From Pycnopodia helianthoides (Eukaryota > Echinodermata > Asteroidea > Forcipulatida > Asteriidae): a DNA stretch of 64,000 bases. A model generated the notes under the pieces. That model saw nothing but the letters and a program-made list of their open reading frames with translations, was not told where the DNA came from and searched no databases. The DNA is taken from assembly GCA_032158295.1 (NCBI GenBank), contig CM063258.1:14421703-14485702 (forward strand), read 5' to 3'. This document shows positions 23,378 through 35,350 of the stretch, piece by piece; within the stretch, counting starts at the first letter, position 1; each line of letters starts with the position of its first letter. The translations under genes were made by a program, and so were the position numbers.

Positions 23378-26300
23378 ATGGCGTCTCGGTTAGAAGCGGA
23401 CAGCGAGAAAGTGGAGATTTTCTTCCAAGAAAATCGAGGAAGAGGAGTTCGGGCGACAATTGTAATCGAACCAGGGACTATCCTTTGTCAGGAGGATCCT
23501 TATGTGTTTGTTTTGGACGGCAAGGAACGGAAAAAGTGGTGTAGTTTCTGCTTTCAGAAAAGGTAAAAAGTGCATGACCATTTTTGATTTATTATTCACA
23601 CTACATGTACCACAGCACAGGCATGATGATTTGATGATTGATGCTTTTTGGTTTATCTATTTCGTTCATTCATATTTTAATCATAACGTTAGTTTTCATG
23701 TTTCACTGATAAGTCTGTGTAAAACTCCTGCATCCAACTGTTTATTGGTCACTTGCTGTAGAGGAGATGATTGTCCACCAACTATGGACTAATCTGGTTG
23801 AACCACATGATTTTATTTGATGAGTGAAGAGGGAGGGGGCGAGGGGTAGCATGGAGGTAGAAATTGTAAAAGTACTAAAGATCTGTCACTTTTGCACAGG
23901 TCAGATTTTCACTCACTAGCACAAGCAGCTCTCTGGAGACAGTAGAAAAGAGGCTGACTTCGACCGTAACTTTTTCACTTAATAATAATATTTTCATGTG
24001 AGTCGACTTAAACATGTAAAGTCTTACTATAAACTTGTGAGATGAGTTGCGGACAACTCGTGTTTGTCGCAGTGATAGCGTACTAAACTAAACTGTTGTA
24101 GTGTAACAGCTCTCCTGTGACTCATGCGATGCAGCTGAGCTCTGGCTACCGCTCTGGCGAGACTACCACTCTGGCGAGACTATCGTCCTAAACTCCTAGG
24201 GGCCGTAGTCACGAAAGCAGTAGTCTCGCAGAAGCAAGCAGTCTCGCAGGAACGTCGCCAGTGTCTCGGGATTTGCTGAGAGAGTTGGTATGCTGTCACC
24301 ACGTCAAGCATTTAACAAAGTTTTCTTATGTGCCAATGGAAACTAAATTTCTGTATTTTTTATGATGCGTACAATAAAATTATAATTCTAATTCTAACTT
24401 TTCCTCAAGTCTTTAAATTACAAAGACAAGGTTTTTGCCAGAATTTGGTAAGAGGATGTCCAAATTTGCTGGAAATTTTAAAAATGGGTGTCCAAATTAT
24501 TCACTTACAATACATTTAAAGTAGGTTTTAAGTAGTTCGTTGATTTAAATTTTGATTAATCTTTATAAATCTTTCCTAGACTTAGTTTCTCGTTAGAAAA
24601 ACAGAATCAGAATGAGTCAATTCACTTTTTTCTTTTCTTTTTCTGTTTTCAGAGAAAAACTAAAGCGGTGTGGGGGCTGTAACTATGTGTATTACTGTGA
24701 CCGACAATGTCAGGTGAGATAAGTTGCTGTCAAATGCTGTCAAATGCTGTCACTGTCACTATCAAGTGTAGGACAAGGTATTGCAATATGCAATATTCAG
24801 TCATATGTACCAATAAGGTACTCAATGCGCTTGAACACACAAACATTCTGAAGGCAGTTGATACATTTGGTAATTACTCGAGAAAATACATGTACATTAC
24901 CACACCATAAAAACTGATTTGGTAAGGAGTACCTGAGAGCTGCTGATAGTATAAAACATTGTGAGAAATAACTCCCTATGAAGTAATGTAGTTTTTGAGA
25001 AGAGGTAAGATTTTTTTTGGGGGGGGGCACAAGTGGGGCACCATTTTTTCTAGGGGGCACTTCTGGCAACAACAAAATGTAGCTTCCGTTTGCATTTCTC
25101 TGAAACAAGCCCCTTTTCAGCACTCTTCTTATGTCATGTAAATAAAAATTGTAAGATAATCCGATGTGATCGAGAAACATACATTGTGTGAAAATGGAAA
25201 AATAGGTTTTAAAATACTGATATTATCACATCAAAGCTCATAAAATGAAGCATTTTTAAAAGTCCAGATTTCAAATGGGGGAGGGGAGGGGGCAGGGATA
25301 TCAATTGGGGGACTCACGCCCCCCCCCCTTAGTTACGCCACTGTTGCGGTGAATTCAGCAGCCACTGCCAGAAACACTAAACTGAATTACAAGACTAAAT
25401 AAATACATTAAGGAGTCGGGGGGTTAAAAGGCGTTTCATTTTATTTTAAATTTTTTTTTTACAGTCTCCAACTATGCCAACCATCAGTACGAGTGTAAAT
25501 TCTTGAAAAGTGCAGAATGCGACGTCCAGTTGCGAACGAGGCTACTGTTGATGTGTGTGCAGAAACAGCTGGTAAGTAAACTTGTGTTCATGCGTCGCCC
25601 TTTTTCACAACAATGGCTTTCGGCTTCCACTCTGTGACGTAGGCCCCGTCAGTTATTTTGTAAAACAAACCTTTTTCGGTACGGGCCTTCAAACGGGCTT
25701 ACGGAGCGTCAGCCAGTGCCGAAGCTGTGGTTATGAACTCTTTCCTTACCGTAGGCAACTGTGGTCGACCAAGCTTACACCAAAACAGAGCACCCAATCC
25801 TGAACACAAAGGCCATTTGCAACAGAAATGTAATTTCTCCAAAAGATCTTTGGAGATTTTAAACTTTGTGGACATAATTGTTTTGATTTTGAATCAACGG
25901 GGGCTGTTTAGACGAAGTGATTTTGCTTACTACCATTCTTACCATTCTTATAACAAGTAGGCTTTCGGATAAAAAATTACACACTTTTTTTAAGAGGTCA
26001 TTTCCAAGTATCCCTACCTTTAATTTCATTCTGAAAAAGCTCATTGATTATAAAGTTCATAACTAATTATTTGTATTTGTTCTGAAGGAAAGGCTTTGCA
26101 TCGTGAAAGTTTGAAATAACTTTTCTGATTTTGTTTGTTTTGTCTCTTCTGTTCTGGATATTGTGCAGAAGCGGTCCAAAAAGAATTCAGCTTTCAACTC
26201 TCGGGGATTTCCGCTGAAACCAGAGGGCCTGTATGAAAGTAAGTTAACTTGAGTGTTTTTTTGTTTTTGTTTATTCTGTAAATTCTGATATTTAAGGGAC

Positions 26301-29300
26301 ACTTTGCCTTCGGCTCTTTGGGCTATAAAATATGTTTGTTATGAAACAAATATGGTTGGAAAGGTATTTTAATAAAAGTAGAATATAATGATTCACACAA
26401 ACATCCCTTGAGAATTGTGTGGTTTTCCTTTTACTTTGTGAACTATCATGGTCCGCCATTTTGTAGAACCAAATTTTTGACTCCACAAAATTATGGACTG
26501 TGTTACATGTGTATGTAGTTCACCCCCCCCCCAAAGGAAACCAGACTCCGCAATGATGTTATTTTCTCGTTTGCTTTAGAAAAAGAAGAGGATTACGGCA
26601 AAGAGACATCGGAGCAAGGTCCTGACATGGTATTCCTCATGGAATTCCTTGCCAGTCTCAAAGGCGTTGACGTTAGCGCCGATAGCGTCTACCGCTGCCT
26701 GAGACTCCTGAATGCAAACACGTTCTCTATCTACGACGAGACGATATGGAAGGGAATCGGTGAGGGCCTCTTCACGAGGTGAGTGCTGTGTAATGCCTTT
26801 GAGATTGTGGTGTGTCGTGGCCGAACGGACCCAAGCTCTGAAGTGTTGTCAGCAGCAGAGTGTGGGTTCGAATCCCGGTCATGATGACACTTGTGCCCTT
26901 GAGCAAGGCACTCAACATATAATTGCTTTGTAAAATGTTGGGAAAGTAGTGCATTCTGCTCTACCAGCCAGGCTCCTAGTGGATGATACCCATGCCTACA
27001 TCCTTACGGACTGTGAAGGGGGGTATAACCCTGTTTCAGCCCCAGGAGTAGGTGACAACGTGCCCCTGGTGACAGTTGATTTGGGTTGACAGCTTTGGGA
27101 TTAAAAATCGTTGCCCATGGGGATTATTTTCAGTCAAAAGCAACTTTTTGTCCTAGCCATTAATAGTTTGTTTTGTCAATGAAACTCCGTTTGGACACCC
27201 ATGTAAAAGGCGTTTTGCAGACTTCAACCCTCTTGCTGTCTCACCATTCAATACCATTCAAGTGGTTTTGAATGATAGATAAACTATGCCAGCCTGAAAT
27301 ATGATACCATGAGGGAATGCATGTACACAGTACACAGTTAGTTCTGTGCACAGTTGTGCCACTGTACACAACCTTGGCAGTCGAATGGTTTCAAATGGTT
27401 GGTCAACTCACTGGAAAATGTTGCCAAGAGTCACTGACAGTAGGAGGGTTAATGGCCAATATATTTTGTTATGGTCGTGGTTCTGAAGCACTCCCAGACC
27501 ATTGGTTCACTTACCGTGTTTGTTTTTTCCATTACAGGTTGGCAATGTTTAACCATGACTGTCGACCAAACTGCACATTTGTCTTCGATGGCGTACGATT
27601 GTCGGTCAGAAGTTTAAAGCTGATCAGCCCAGGAGAGGAGGTTGTGTATTGTTATTATTTGTATTACTATTAATATTATTATATTGATTTGGGTTGAAAA
27701 AGACAAATTGACCAGAACAGGATTTGAACCAACGACCTCTGGATTAATGTGCCGGCGCTCTACTAACTGAGCTATCTAGCCCTATGTTGGCAGTTTCCCT
27801 ATTATTATATTATTTATATTTTATCTCTGTGGTGATGAAGCCAAGAAACCCTTACAAGTGTTTTGCACTGTAACCATGGTAACCTGTACGTCTGAAGATA
27901 CCTGTGAAGAGAAGATGTTGAGGAAATGTCAGTTTTAGACGTGGGAGGAAAATGCCTACTTGGGGAAAACCCACGCAATCAGTCCACGTTTTCTTTGGTC
28001 TACACTTGACATCACTCACTTGAATGTTTTATGTGCAAACAAAGCTCTGGCTCAAAAAGCATTCAGTGCAGCTGGACCAATGATTTGGAACAATTTTCTT
28101 CCTGGCATTAGGGAATCTGTTAGTTTATCTGTATTTTGTAAAGCTCTTAAGACTCACCTCTACAGGCCTGTGAATTACACAGAGGCCACGCAGGCTCTGG
28201 CCTCTGTTGCCCTGGTCTTGCCCTTGGTGCCCCTTCAAAAGTTTCCCATAGACTTTAAGATTCTCCAACAGAAGTGCCCTTTGCAAAATGAAAATGGCCT
28301 TGCCCTCTCAAAGATGAAATTCCAGGCCTGCCTCTATCCATAGAGCAAGGTCCTTGCTCTATGCTCTATCCATGTTAATTTCTATTATGTGCGCTATGAT
28401 CTTGATGGAATAGCGCCTTATAAATTTTGATTGTTGTTGTATGTTATGTTTTGAAAGAGATTATTGAGAAAATAGAATTAGCTGTTGCAAACTGCTTACC
28501 AACCAAAAGGACCTATGGTATAAATGCAAACAATAGTTAATGGCCTGACGTTTTGACTCTAGTAGAGTCTTTCTCAAAGGCTAGGTGACAACACACCACA
28601 CATAAACAGGTGTAACAGAAGCAGTCAAGTGAAAAGAAATGTATAGAGAGAGAGGCAGAAAGCACTCAAAAAAAGCAAGGGATGAACAATGAAAGAGATT
28701 ATTTATTGCATGGTGTTCTCAAAAGGATATCAATATGTAATTCCACCACCACAAAGCCTCAAGTCCTAAAATAACAATTGCTGGGTATGTTTTTTTTCTC
28801 TTTGGTGAATGGTAGTGTGTGATTAGCTACGTCAATCTGATGAAACCAGCTGCTGTTCGGCAAAACACTCTCAGGAATTGGTACGACTTTGAATGCGACT
28901 GCAAACGATGTACGCAGGGCTCTGAAAAGGTATAGTCACCAACTTCAATATTTTTTGTTGTGGTACTAATACTATGATGATGCACAGATATGTGTAAGTT
29001 TTAGGGGTCCTGTCTTCATTAAACACTTAGAGTCCACAAATACGAGCTGTTAAAATCTGTAAATTTCAAAGAGAAAAGGCCTTTATTTCATTGACAAAAC
29101 AACTTATTAAAGGTATTGTACAGAATTGGTAAGGATAAAATGTAATAGTTTAATATAAGTCTGAAAGCTTAGTGATTATGAATTTCATACTAGAACCATT
29201 TTTGTCTTTGAAATATTTCCCAATGAAATAAAGTCATATTCATGAAAACTGTATTCGAAAACCTATAAAAAGCACAACAGCTAACTTCGGTTGTTGCAAC

Positions 29301-32300
29301 CAAAATTAAGGATAGTGTGTTTACACAATGCTGAAAAATGTGCATGGTTTTTCACTTTATTCTCCTGACTCCCACAATGGATTCAGCCCATTTTCACTGG
29401 TTTGTTATTTCATGTAGATGGTTGATCACACAAAACATGAACACTCTCTGCAACTACTTTGTCAGCTCTACCCATGCTGGATAATACCTTTAAAAACATC
29501 TACCAACTACATATGTGAAAGCTGTCAATACACTTGTACTAATGTGAGCTATTGGCTACTTGCACGGATCCGCAATGTGCGTGTAGAGCCTCGACTTCAT
29601 TTGAATTGTGTTGGATGAAAGTGTCATTACATTACCAAGACAATACAGAGTTATATAATGCTTCTATTCACTGCTGTCCCCGATTCGAGGCTCTACACCC
29701 AAATGGCTGACTGCAAAGGGCGATCGTCCTTTGCACGGTGCAATGAATGCATGACCTTTTGAATATGCATGACTGTTTGAATATACATGACCTTTTGAAT
29801 ATGCATGACCTTCTGAATAGGCATGACCTTATGAATATGCAAGAAGTGTACCTTATATTAACCAGTGTCTTGTTTTTTCCTCCAAATGTGTCTTGTCTGT
29901 TGTCCTTTTTTACTCTGTGTAACAGGATAGGTTAATGTACGCTATAAAATGTCCGCAGATGAACTGTCTGGGGACTGTGGTACCATGTCAACCAGGAATA
30001 GTTATGAGTATGAACCCTGATCCCCCCCAAAATAAAATTTAAAAAAACATTTACACTTTTTGGAAGCGTGTGTCGTGGCCGAGCGGTTAAGAGCACCGGA
30101 CTCAAGCTCTGGTGTTTCTGATCAGCAGAGTGTGGGTTCGAGTCCTGGTTGAGGCACTTGTGCCCTTGAGCAAAGATACTTTACCGTTATTGTTTTGTCC
30201 TTCGGATTGGATATTAAGCCTTAGGTCCTGTGTACTTGGATTGGTAGTGCACGTTAAAGAACCCAGAACACTTATCGAGAGTAGGGGTTAACCCCGGTGT
30301 TTCTGTTTCACACAGCAAGCATCCTTGTTTACAGGTTTCCTCAGGCTTGCGAACTGCAGTGATTAAGTTCACTTATGAGGCATCCTTGGTTTCATTACTA
30401 AAAATATATAATAATATTAATAGATCAATATTTCATAAACATTTTCTTTTCAATGACTATGACCAGGAAGAATTACTTGCTCAAGTAGGCTTCTCAAAAG
30501 GATGTGCTTTTTCCCCAATACCCAATACGTGTTAACTTCGATCGCTCCTCAATGCATATAACTTGTACACGTATTACGCATTGCGTAATACGCAATACGG
30601 ACACATGGAGCAAGTTCGGGTGGGCGACTAGAGTGACTAGACTAACCAGAAGCAGTGTGATCGTAGCTAGTCAATCTCCCTGTGGTCTATGGTTTCTAGT
30701 AAGTCTAGTCACTCTAGTCGCCCACCCGATTTTGCTCATAGGCGTATTTGTGTTGCATGGTGTGTGCTTTCATTTATATGGATTTTAGGACTTGGGCAGT
30801 AATTATTTCTCACTTGATGCCAAACTCTTTCAAGTCGGCCCTCTCTAAAGGCAGCGATGAATTATTTTGAACACGCAATTATGCATTATGCATGAATGCC
30901 ACGTGCAGCACGCGGAAGTGTTATAAAAATCCTTGCATAATTTGTCGGTGACCCGCTTGGCTGCGTAAAAAAAAATAAAAACAGTTAATGCAGCTCAAAG
31001 CTAAAATCCAAGTTGCCTGTAAAGATGACCTATATCGAGAACTACCTGTACTTAAAAGTTTCCACTTTAAGTTGAATAGCCCAACTTTTTGTTTTCCTTT
31101 CTTCTTTCTGAAATAATTCTGGCAGATGTTGCTGTTTCAAAACGGAAAACATACAAAAACTTTTGCATGTGCCACGGACGATGCACAAAAACTGTGTGAC
31201 ATGAAAATTTGCTTGTACATGGCTGATGGATGTAATTAAATGTTGGGATCCCAACAATAATTCATTTGTAGTTTTTAATTAGCTACCACTAATCATTGGC
31301 AGATTTTTTTTTCAGGCAATATAGTCTATAAAAAAAACTATTAAAAATAAAAATTAAAGTTTTCAGATCAAGTCTGCTGAAAATGGGACCTAGCATCTTT
31401 TAGTCCCGGGGGCCGGGGCCGATTTCACAGAGCTTTTAAGCACTTAATTTTGCTAAGCCTTCCCAATAACATGGGTTGTCGTGGTGGTGGACTCGGGCTC
31501 TGTTATTTACAGAATGTGGGGTTCGAATCCAGGCCTGGTCAGTTGAGACACTTTTGTCCCAGAGCAAGGCACCTTTATCATAATTGGCTCCTCTTCATCT
31601 CAGTTGTTTAGTGCCAATGAAACCAGATATAAACACCAGCCTGATGAGCCATATTGGAATGGGACAGACTTTTTTTTTTTACTGCAGAAAAAAATATAAC
31701 AATAATACTTAACAGAAACAGGATACCGTTCAAAATCTATGTAATGTACACTGCTTGTGATTGGTTACCTGCAATTTTTCACTAAGGGGAAGAACGTCGC
31801 CGCAAGGTTTTCTGCTTAAAAGCTCTATGAAATATAACCCCAGTCCATTAACCATTTTTACCATTGGCAAAGGGTTGGTGTTTTATGGTCGAAACTATCA
31901 TTTTTACAATATTAAAAAGGAATTTTCAGTTAATGTATTTTGTTTTTGTTTTTTTGTTTTTTCCCTCCACTTTATGTTTTCTTTTCTCGCTTCTTTTCCT
32001 CATAATCCTTTATCTTCCCCTCCTCGCTTTTGCTCTCTCTTCCCCCGCATGTCCTCTCTCATTTAGACGAGGAGTTTGAAGCGTGCGATGCGTGTGGTTT
32101 TGACATCAGCACCAGCGATCATCCAGACAAGATGAAACAGGCAGAGGAGCAGGTGAAGAGCTTCCAGGATGCCAACCATGGAGATATCCTTTTCTTGTAA
32201 CTAACTTACTTGTAACCGAGTCCCCAGTGGCACAAGGCCCTTCCCATGAAATATGTAAATTGAACATCGCGTGTGAGCACTTTCCCTACTGGTTGGCAAA

Positions 32301-35300
32301 ATGAGGGAACATCGCGATTTTTTGTGTGGGACTGATGGTGGCGTGACGCACACGCGTTGTCTAGTGCACAACTCTGTGGCGTTTGCCAACCAATAGTGAC
32401 TGTACGCATGCGTGAATGTAATTAGCATATTCCATGGGAAAGGTCCATTAGCATAGAGTAGGAGGAGGCTTGACAAAATAATTTAGGTTTTGCAAGGTTT
32501 TGAATCGATATGGATTAACCATCGTAATCTGAAGGCATTCTATCGAACACTTAATACAAAGCACGAACTTGATACACTTTTTAATGTCACGATAGTATCA
32601 AATCCGTCACGATAGTATCAAATCCGTCACGTTAGTATCAAATCCGTCACGATAGTATCAAATCCGTCACGATAGTATCAAGTCCAGCCAAAAATTTCGG
32701 TAAAATATGTTAAACCTGCTTTGCAGCAGGTTGTTTAAATCATACTAATTTGTTTGATACAACTCACGCGTAGATCCTTGTCATTTGCTTTGTTAACAAT
32801 AGTCACAAAATAACCAGGAAATACATCCACCTCACACTCTGAAAATTCTAAAATCCCCCTTCTAACCAAAATGGAAAACTCCATGTAGACACCAACCTTG
32901 TCTACCATGACACGACATTGAATTGTTTGTACAAATAGGCGGGGAATTATTTTCTGGAAATGACACTGTGAATCGTCCATTAAGTATCAAAATTTGACAG
33001 GCGACTAGTCTAGTATTCAAGTTTGGAGCGTCGCAGCATTAAATACATGGCAAAATAATGGATGACATGTGACGTGTGCTCCACCAATCAGTCTTCTCTA
33101 GTCTTCATCAGGAGACTAATGTTATAACAGTTCTTTTCTGAGCCAGCACATCCCTGATGAAATGCATACGCGATCCAGTTCCCCTACAAGATTGTACATT
33201 CCTTAACTGGTATCCCTCACATGATGCACTCTTCTTGGATGGATGCGCTCCACTTGTGTCACTTCTTGATTCCGTGTACCAGCCACACCACATGTCTGTC
33301 TATCAGTTGACTAAGAGGGCCTTCAATGCGTCTTTGCGGCTGTCCCGTGATGATGAGCAAGAGATGACATTGGAGTACGGACTGAGAAGTGTGTCTGCTT
33401 TAAGGTTTGTATAATAGCATTGTACGGGGTGGTGCTTTAAAGAAGAAAATCCAGTTTTTAAAGTAACTTTAATCTACTTACTTAAAGGTGTTACACAGAA
33501 TTGGTAGAGCTGACAAAATAGTCGCAGACAGTGTTCATGTCCTTCGGATGGGACGTAATGCCGTTGGTCCTGTGTGTTGTGTAATGCACGTAAAAGAACC
33601 CAGTGCACTTATCGAAAAGAGAAGGGGTTCGCCCTGGTGGTCCTGGTTTGATTGGCAGCATATTGCGCCAACGCACCTTGTAAACCATTACATTGTGCTA
33701 TGTAAAGGAATAGGTCTCAAACTTCAAAAAGTAGCTCCACATATATACCTTGTAGGAAAATACTGACTGTTGAAGCGCCTTGAGCGTCACTGAGTGACGG
33801 ATATGAGCGCTATATAAGAAGCCACTATTATTATGTATTGTGTTATCATCCAGATTCATGAAATAACAAACATGCACAAATTTGGGCTTTATCCGTTGTA
33901 TGAGTCGGGAGAAAATAGTGAAAAACAAGATGGACACATGTGCGCTGCGCGTTGTGAAATGGTCAATATGGGAACCTGCGAAGGCTCAGACAGACAGGCC
34001 TCGAATTTCGCCACAGCACCACAGCAATTGCTGTGGATGCCCTTAAAAACCTTCAATACAAATTCAAATTTTTCTCATTGGGTGCCCTTCATTTTGGAGA
34101 AATTGCCGCGCCCTTTTGAACACTAAATTCGAGGCCTGGACAGATATATCCATCCTCCCCTAAAAAACGTTAAGATTTGACTGACGTTTCTGATTTTGCC
34201 CCACGACAGAACACAGCTAGATGATTGCGATGCTTTCTTGTGTTACAATCTATGGCGTATTGGGCAGCTACAGGCTCAGCTCGGCCTCAGCTTGAAGGCG
34301 ATTCATACCCTGGAAAAGGTTGGTATTTGATTTTTGAGTTAAGATGACGATGATCTTCGTTATCAAGTTGTGATGCTCATGTAACTCATGTAACTGATAT
34401 AATTTTGTGTGTAGGATTTGGCAATTGGGTCACTAGTGCATGACTAGTGGACCCCGAGGGACTTTGAGTGACCAGGAGAGGGTCCGATTTCCAGAGGCCG
34501 AAGGCTGAGGGAACTAGGACCCTATTCTGGTCACTCACTGGCCCGAGGGTAGAGGCGCACGAGTGATATGGAATTATGCCAGACTATAGACCCATTGCAT
34601 ATGGCGTCACACCCTCAAAAAAGGAGGCAGATCATTGGACGATAGCTGTTCTCTGTGCGTAAAAATGTGCGCGTGACCTCAGCGTTATGCGTTTCGCGTT
34701 ATGCAAGGGGGAGCTATTGATTTATATAGACCCCTTACACAACTCTCTTGTGTGCATGTTTGTATACAATTTTGACACCCAAAATGACACCCAGGGTAGG
34801 CACATGTGAGTACGTTGCGCGTTGTACAAGGGGTCTATATGTGTGTTTTATGCCGCACCTCAGTCAAAAAAGAAAGTTTTCAGGATTTTATTGCTGAACT
34901 GTTTTAGTTCAACAAGTATCCTAAGAAAAGGAAAGCTTTCAGGTTCCCCAGATTGTTTTCAAGTTGCTGGTCACTGTTCATATCATGAGAGGGCGCTGCA
35001 ACCAGTCAAAAGTATATTGCCTTGTTCGGGAACTATATTCTTGGAAATGACACATGCTCGAAGTCGGGACGCGCATCTTTTTTCATGGTGGCGCAAATCT
35101 CACGCGCTCAACTCTATCAATGAACCCCATGTGATCTTGGTTTTGGCCAACTAGAATATAGAACCAGCGAGAGGTGTGTTATAAAATTGTCTATCGTTCG
35201 TAGGCGCTGACGAGCATGAGGATTGCGTACGGTAGTAACCACAAAGTCACCTTACTGGCGGAGGAGCTACTGGTTACACTAAGAGTGGGAAAAGACAACC

Positions 35301-35350
35301 CCGGGAACGACAACACTGTAACTCAGGAAGAATCAAATCTAACCAATTGA
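23378..35350 (+). CDS. SMYD-family SET/MYND protein lysine methyltransferase-like
   Basis: A SET domain split by a MYND zinc finger, the SMYD architecture. Twelve coding exons: 23378-23562, 24653-24713, 25465-25571, 26169-26238, 26580-26778, 27538-27640, 28816-28929, 29926-30007, 32067-32183, 33221-33404, 34210-34318 and 35204-35350, about 492 aa. The N-terminal SET part has ENRGRGVRA. The MYND ligands are Cys55, Cys58, Cys68, Cys71, Cys77 and Cys81, then the His and Cys of HQYEC. SET-C has NHDCRPN, an unusual form of the family NHSCxPN motif, then GEE and ISY. Post-SET has FECDCKRC, with two further Cys pairs (KCPQMNC, CDACG). The C-terminal TPR-like part ends SMRIAYGSNH. Intron 9 (32184-33220) is AT-AC. 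Exon 3 needs one more nucleotide to keep frame with exon 2, so an indel in the assembly or a true lesion exists there. Overall pattern is nearest SMYD3/SmydA; the paralogue is not settled. Substrate unknown. Confidence 0.85.
26811..26945 (+). mobile_element. tRNA-derived SINE, SMYD intron 5
   Basis: Degenerate box A (CGTGGCCGAACGG), box B (GGTTCGAATCCCGGTCATGA) and CCTTGAGCAAGGCACT follow in order. The tail may extend to about 27150. Confidence 0.75.
27223..27452. mobile_element. TTAA-type MITE, family B, copy 2
   Basis: Inverted counterpart of 10119-10348. It starts CAACCCTCTTGCTGTC and ends GACAGTAGGAGGGTTAA. One end has lost the TTAA (TTCAA). It lies 85 bp upstream of SMYD exon 6. Confidence 0.75.
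27706..27782 (-). mobile_element. tRNA-like segment (SINE head), second tRNA type
   Basis: On the minus strand GGGCTAGATAGCTCAGTTAG (box A) and GTCGTTGGTTCAAATCC (box B) sit at tRNA spacing, about 73 nt. The acceptor ends do not pair well (GGGCTAG against CTGGTC), so this is a tRNA-derived repeat and not a tRNA gene. A truncated GGGCTAGATAGCTCAGTTGG occurs at 58740. Confidence 0.6.
27905..28435 (+). pseudogene. LINE 3' end remnant in SMYD intron 6
   Basis: The frame from 27960 contains KAFSAAGPMIWNNFLP and FCKALKTHLYRP, a non-LTR retrotransposon ORF2 C-terminus. The tail GCGCTATGATCTTGATGG leads to a TTGTTG-type repeat at 28425. A segment within it (CTCTGTTGCCCTGGTCTTGC, TTTCCCATAGACTTTAAG) recurs at 41871-42000 and 42590-42720. 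Confidence 0.7.
29105..29496. mobile_element. TTAAAGG-ended MITE, SMYD intron 7
   Basis: It begins ATTAAAGGTATTGTACAGAA and ends GGATAATACCTTTAA, matching the ends of family A (803 and 14224) while the interior is different. Confidence 0.6.
30067..30335 (+). mobile_element. tRNA-derived SINE, SMYD intron 8
   Basis: TGTCGTGGCCGAGCGGTTAA (box A) and GGGTTCGAGTCCTGG (box B) are followed by CACTTGTGCCCTTGAGCAA and the TTCGGATTGGATATTAAGCC body. It starts 60 nt after the exon 8 donor. Confidence 0.8.
30616..30729. mobile_element. 114-bp foldback element
   Basis: TCGGGTGGGCGACTAGAGTG and its exact complement CACTCTAGTCGCCCACCCGA form the ends; the arms total about 35 bp with few mismatches and may extend outward (GAGCAA / TTGCTC). 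A separate 11-bp-arm palindrome (CGTATTACGCA/TGCGTAATACG) lies just upstream at about 30573-30595. Confidence 0.8.
31470..31670 (+). mobile_element. Degenerate tRNA-derived SINE
   Basis: GGGTTGTCGTGGTGGTGGAC and GGGTTCGAATCCAGG preserve weak box A and box B, followed by CACTTTTGTCCCAGAGCAAG. It lies in SMYD intron 8. Confidence 0.6.
32184..33220 (+). other. U12-type AT-AC intron of the SMYD gene
   Basis: The intron starts ATATCCTTT at 32184, a perfect match to the minor-spliceosome AT-AC donor. A perfect branch site TTCCTTAAC lies at 33199-33207, with its adenosine 14 nt before the terminal AC at 33219-33220. Splicing here keeps the frame (phase 1) and joins the post-SET part to the TPR-like part. 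No GT-AG pair in the neighbourhood gives as good a join. The intron contains a 20-bp tandem repeat (32586-32690). Confidence 0.88.
32586..32690. repeat. 20-bp tandem repeat
   Basis: Five copies of GTCACGATAGTATCAAATCC, nearly identical. Confidence 0.9.
33520..33832 (+). mobile_element. SINE 3' portion
   Basis: It lacks the tRNA head but contains CCTTCGGATGGGACGTAATG, AAAGAACCCAGTGCACTTATC and the tail ATATGAGCGCTATATAAGAA, matching the body and tail of the other SINEs (30200-30260 and 22620-22640). SMYD intron 10. Confidence 0.7.

Noticed and set aside
27317..27673. 118-residue open frame upstream of the SET exon
   Set aside because: Its first part lies in a MITE; only the portion from 27538 is SMYD exon 6, with a clear acceptor.
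27706..27782. tRNA gene on the minus strand
   Set aside because: Boxes A and B are present, but the acceptor stem does not pair and a related truncated copy exists at 58740. A SINE origin is more likely.
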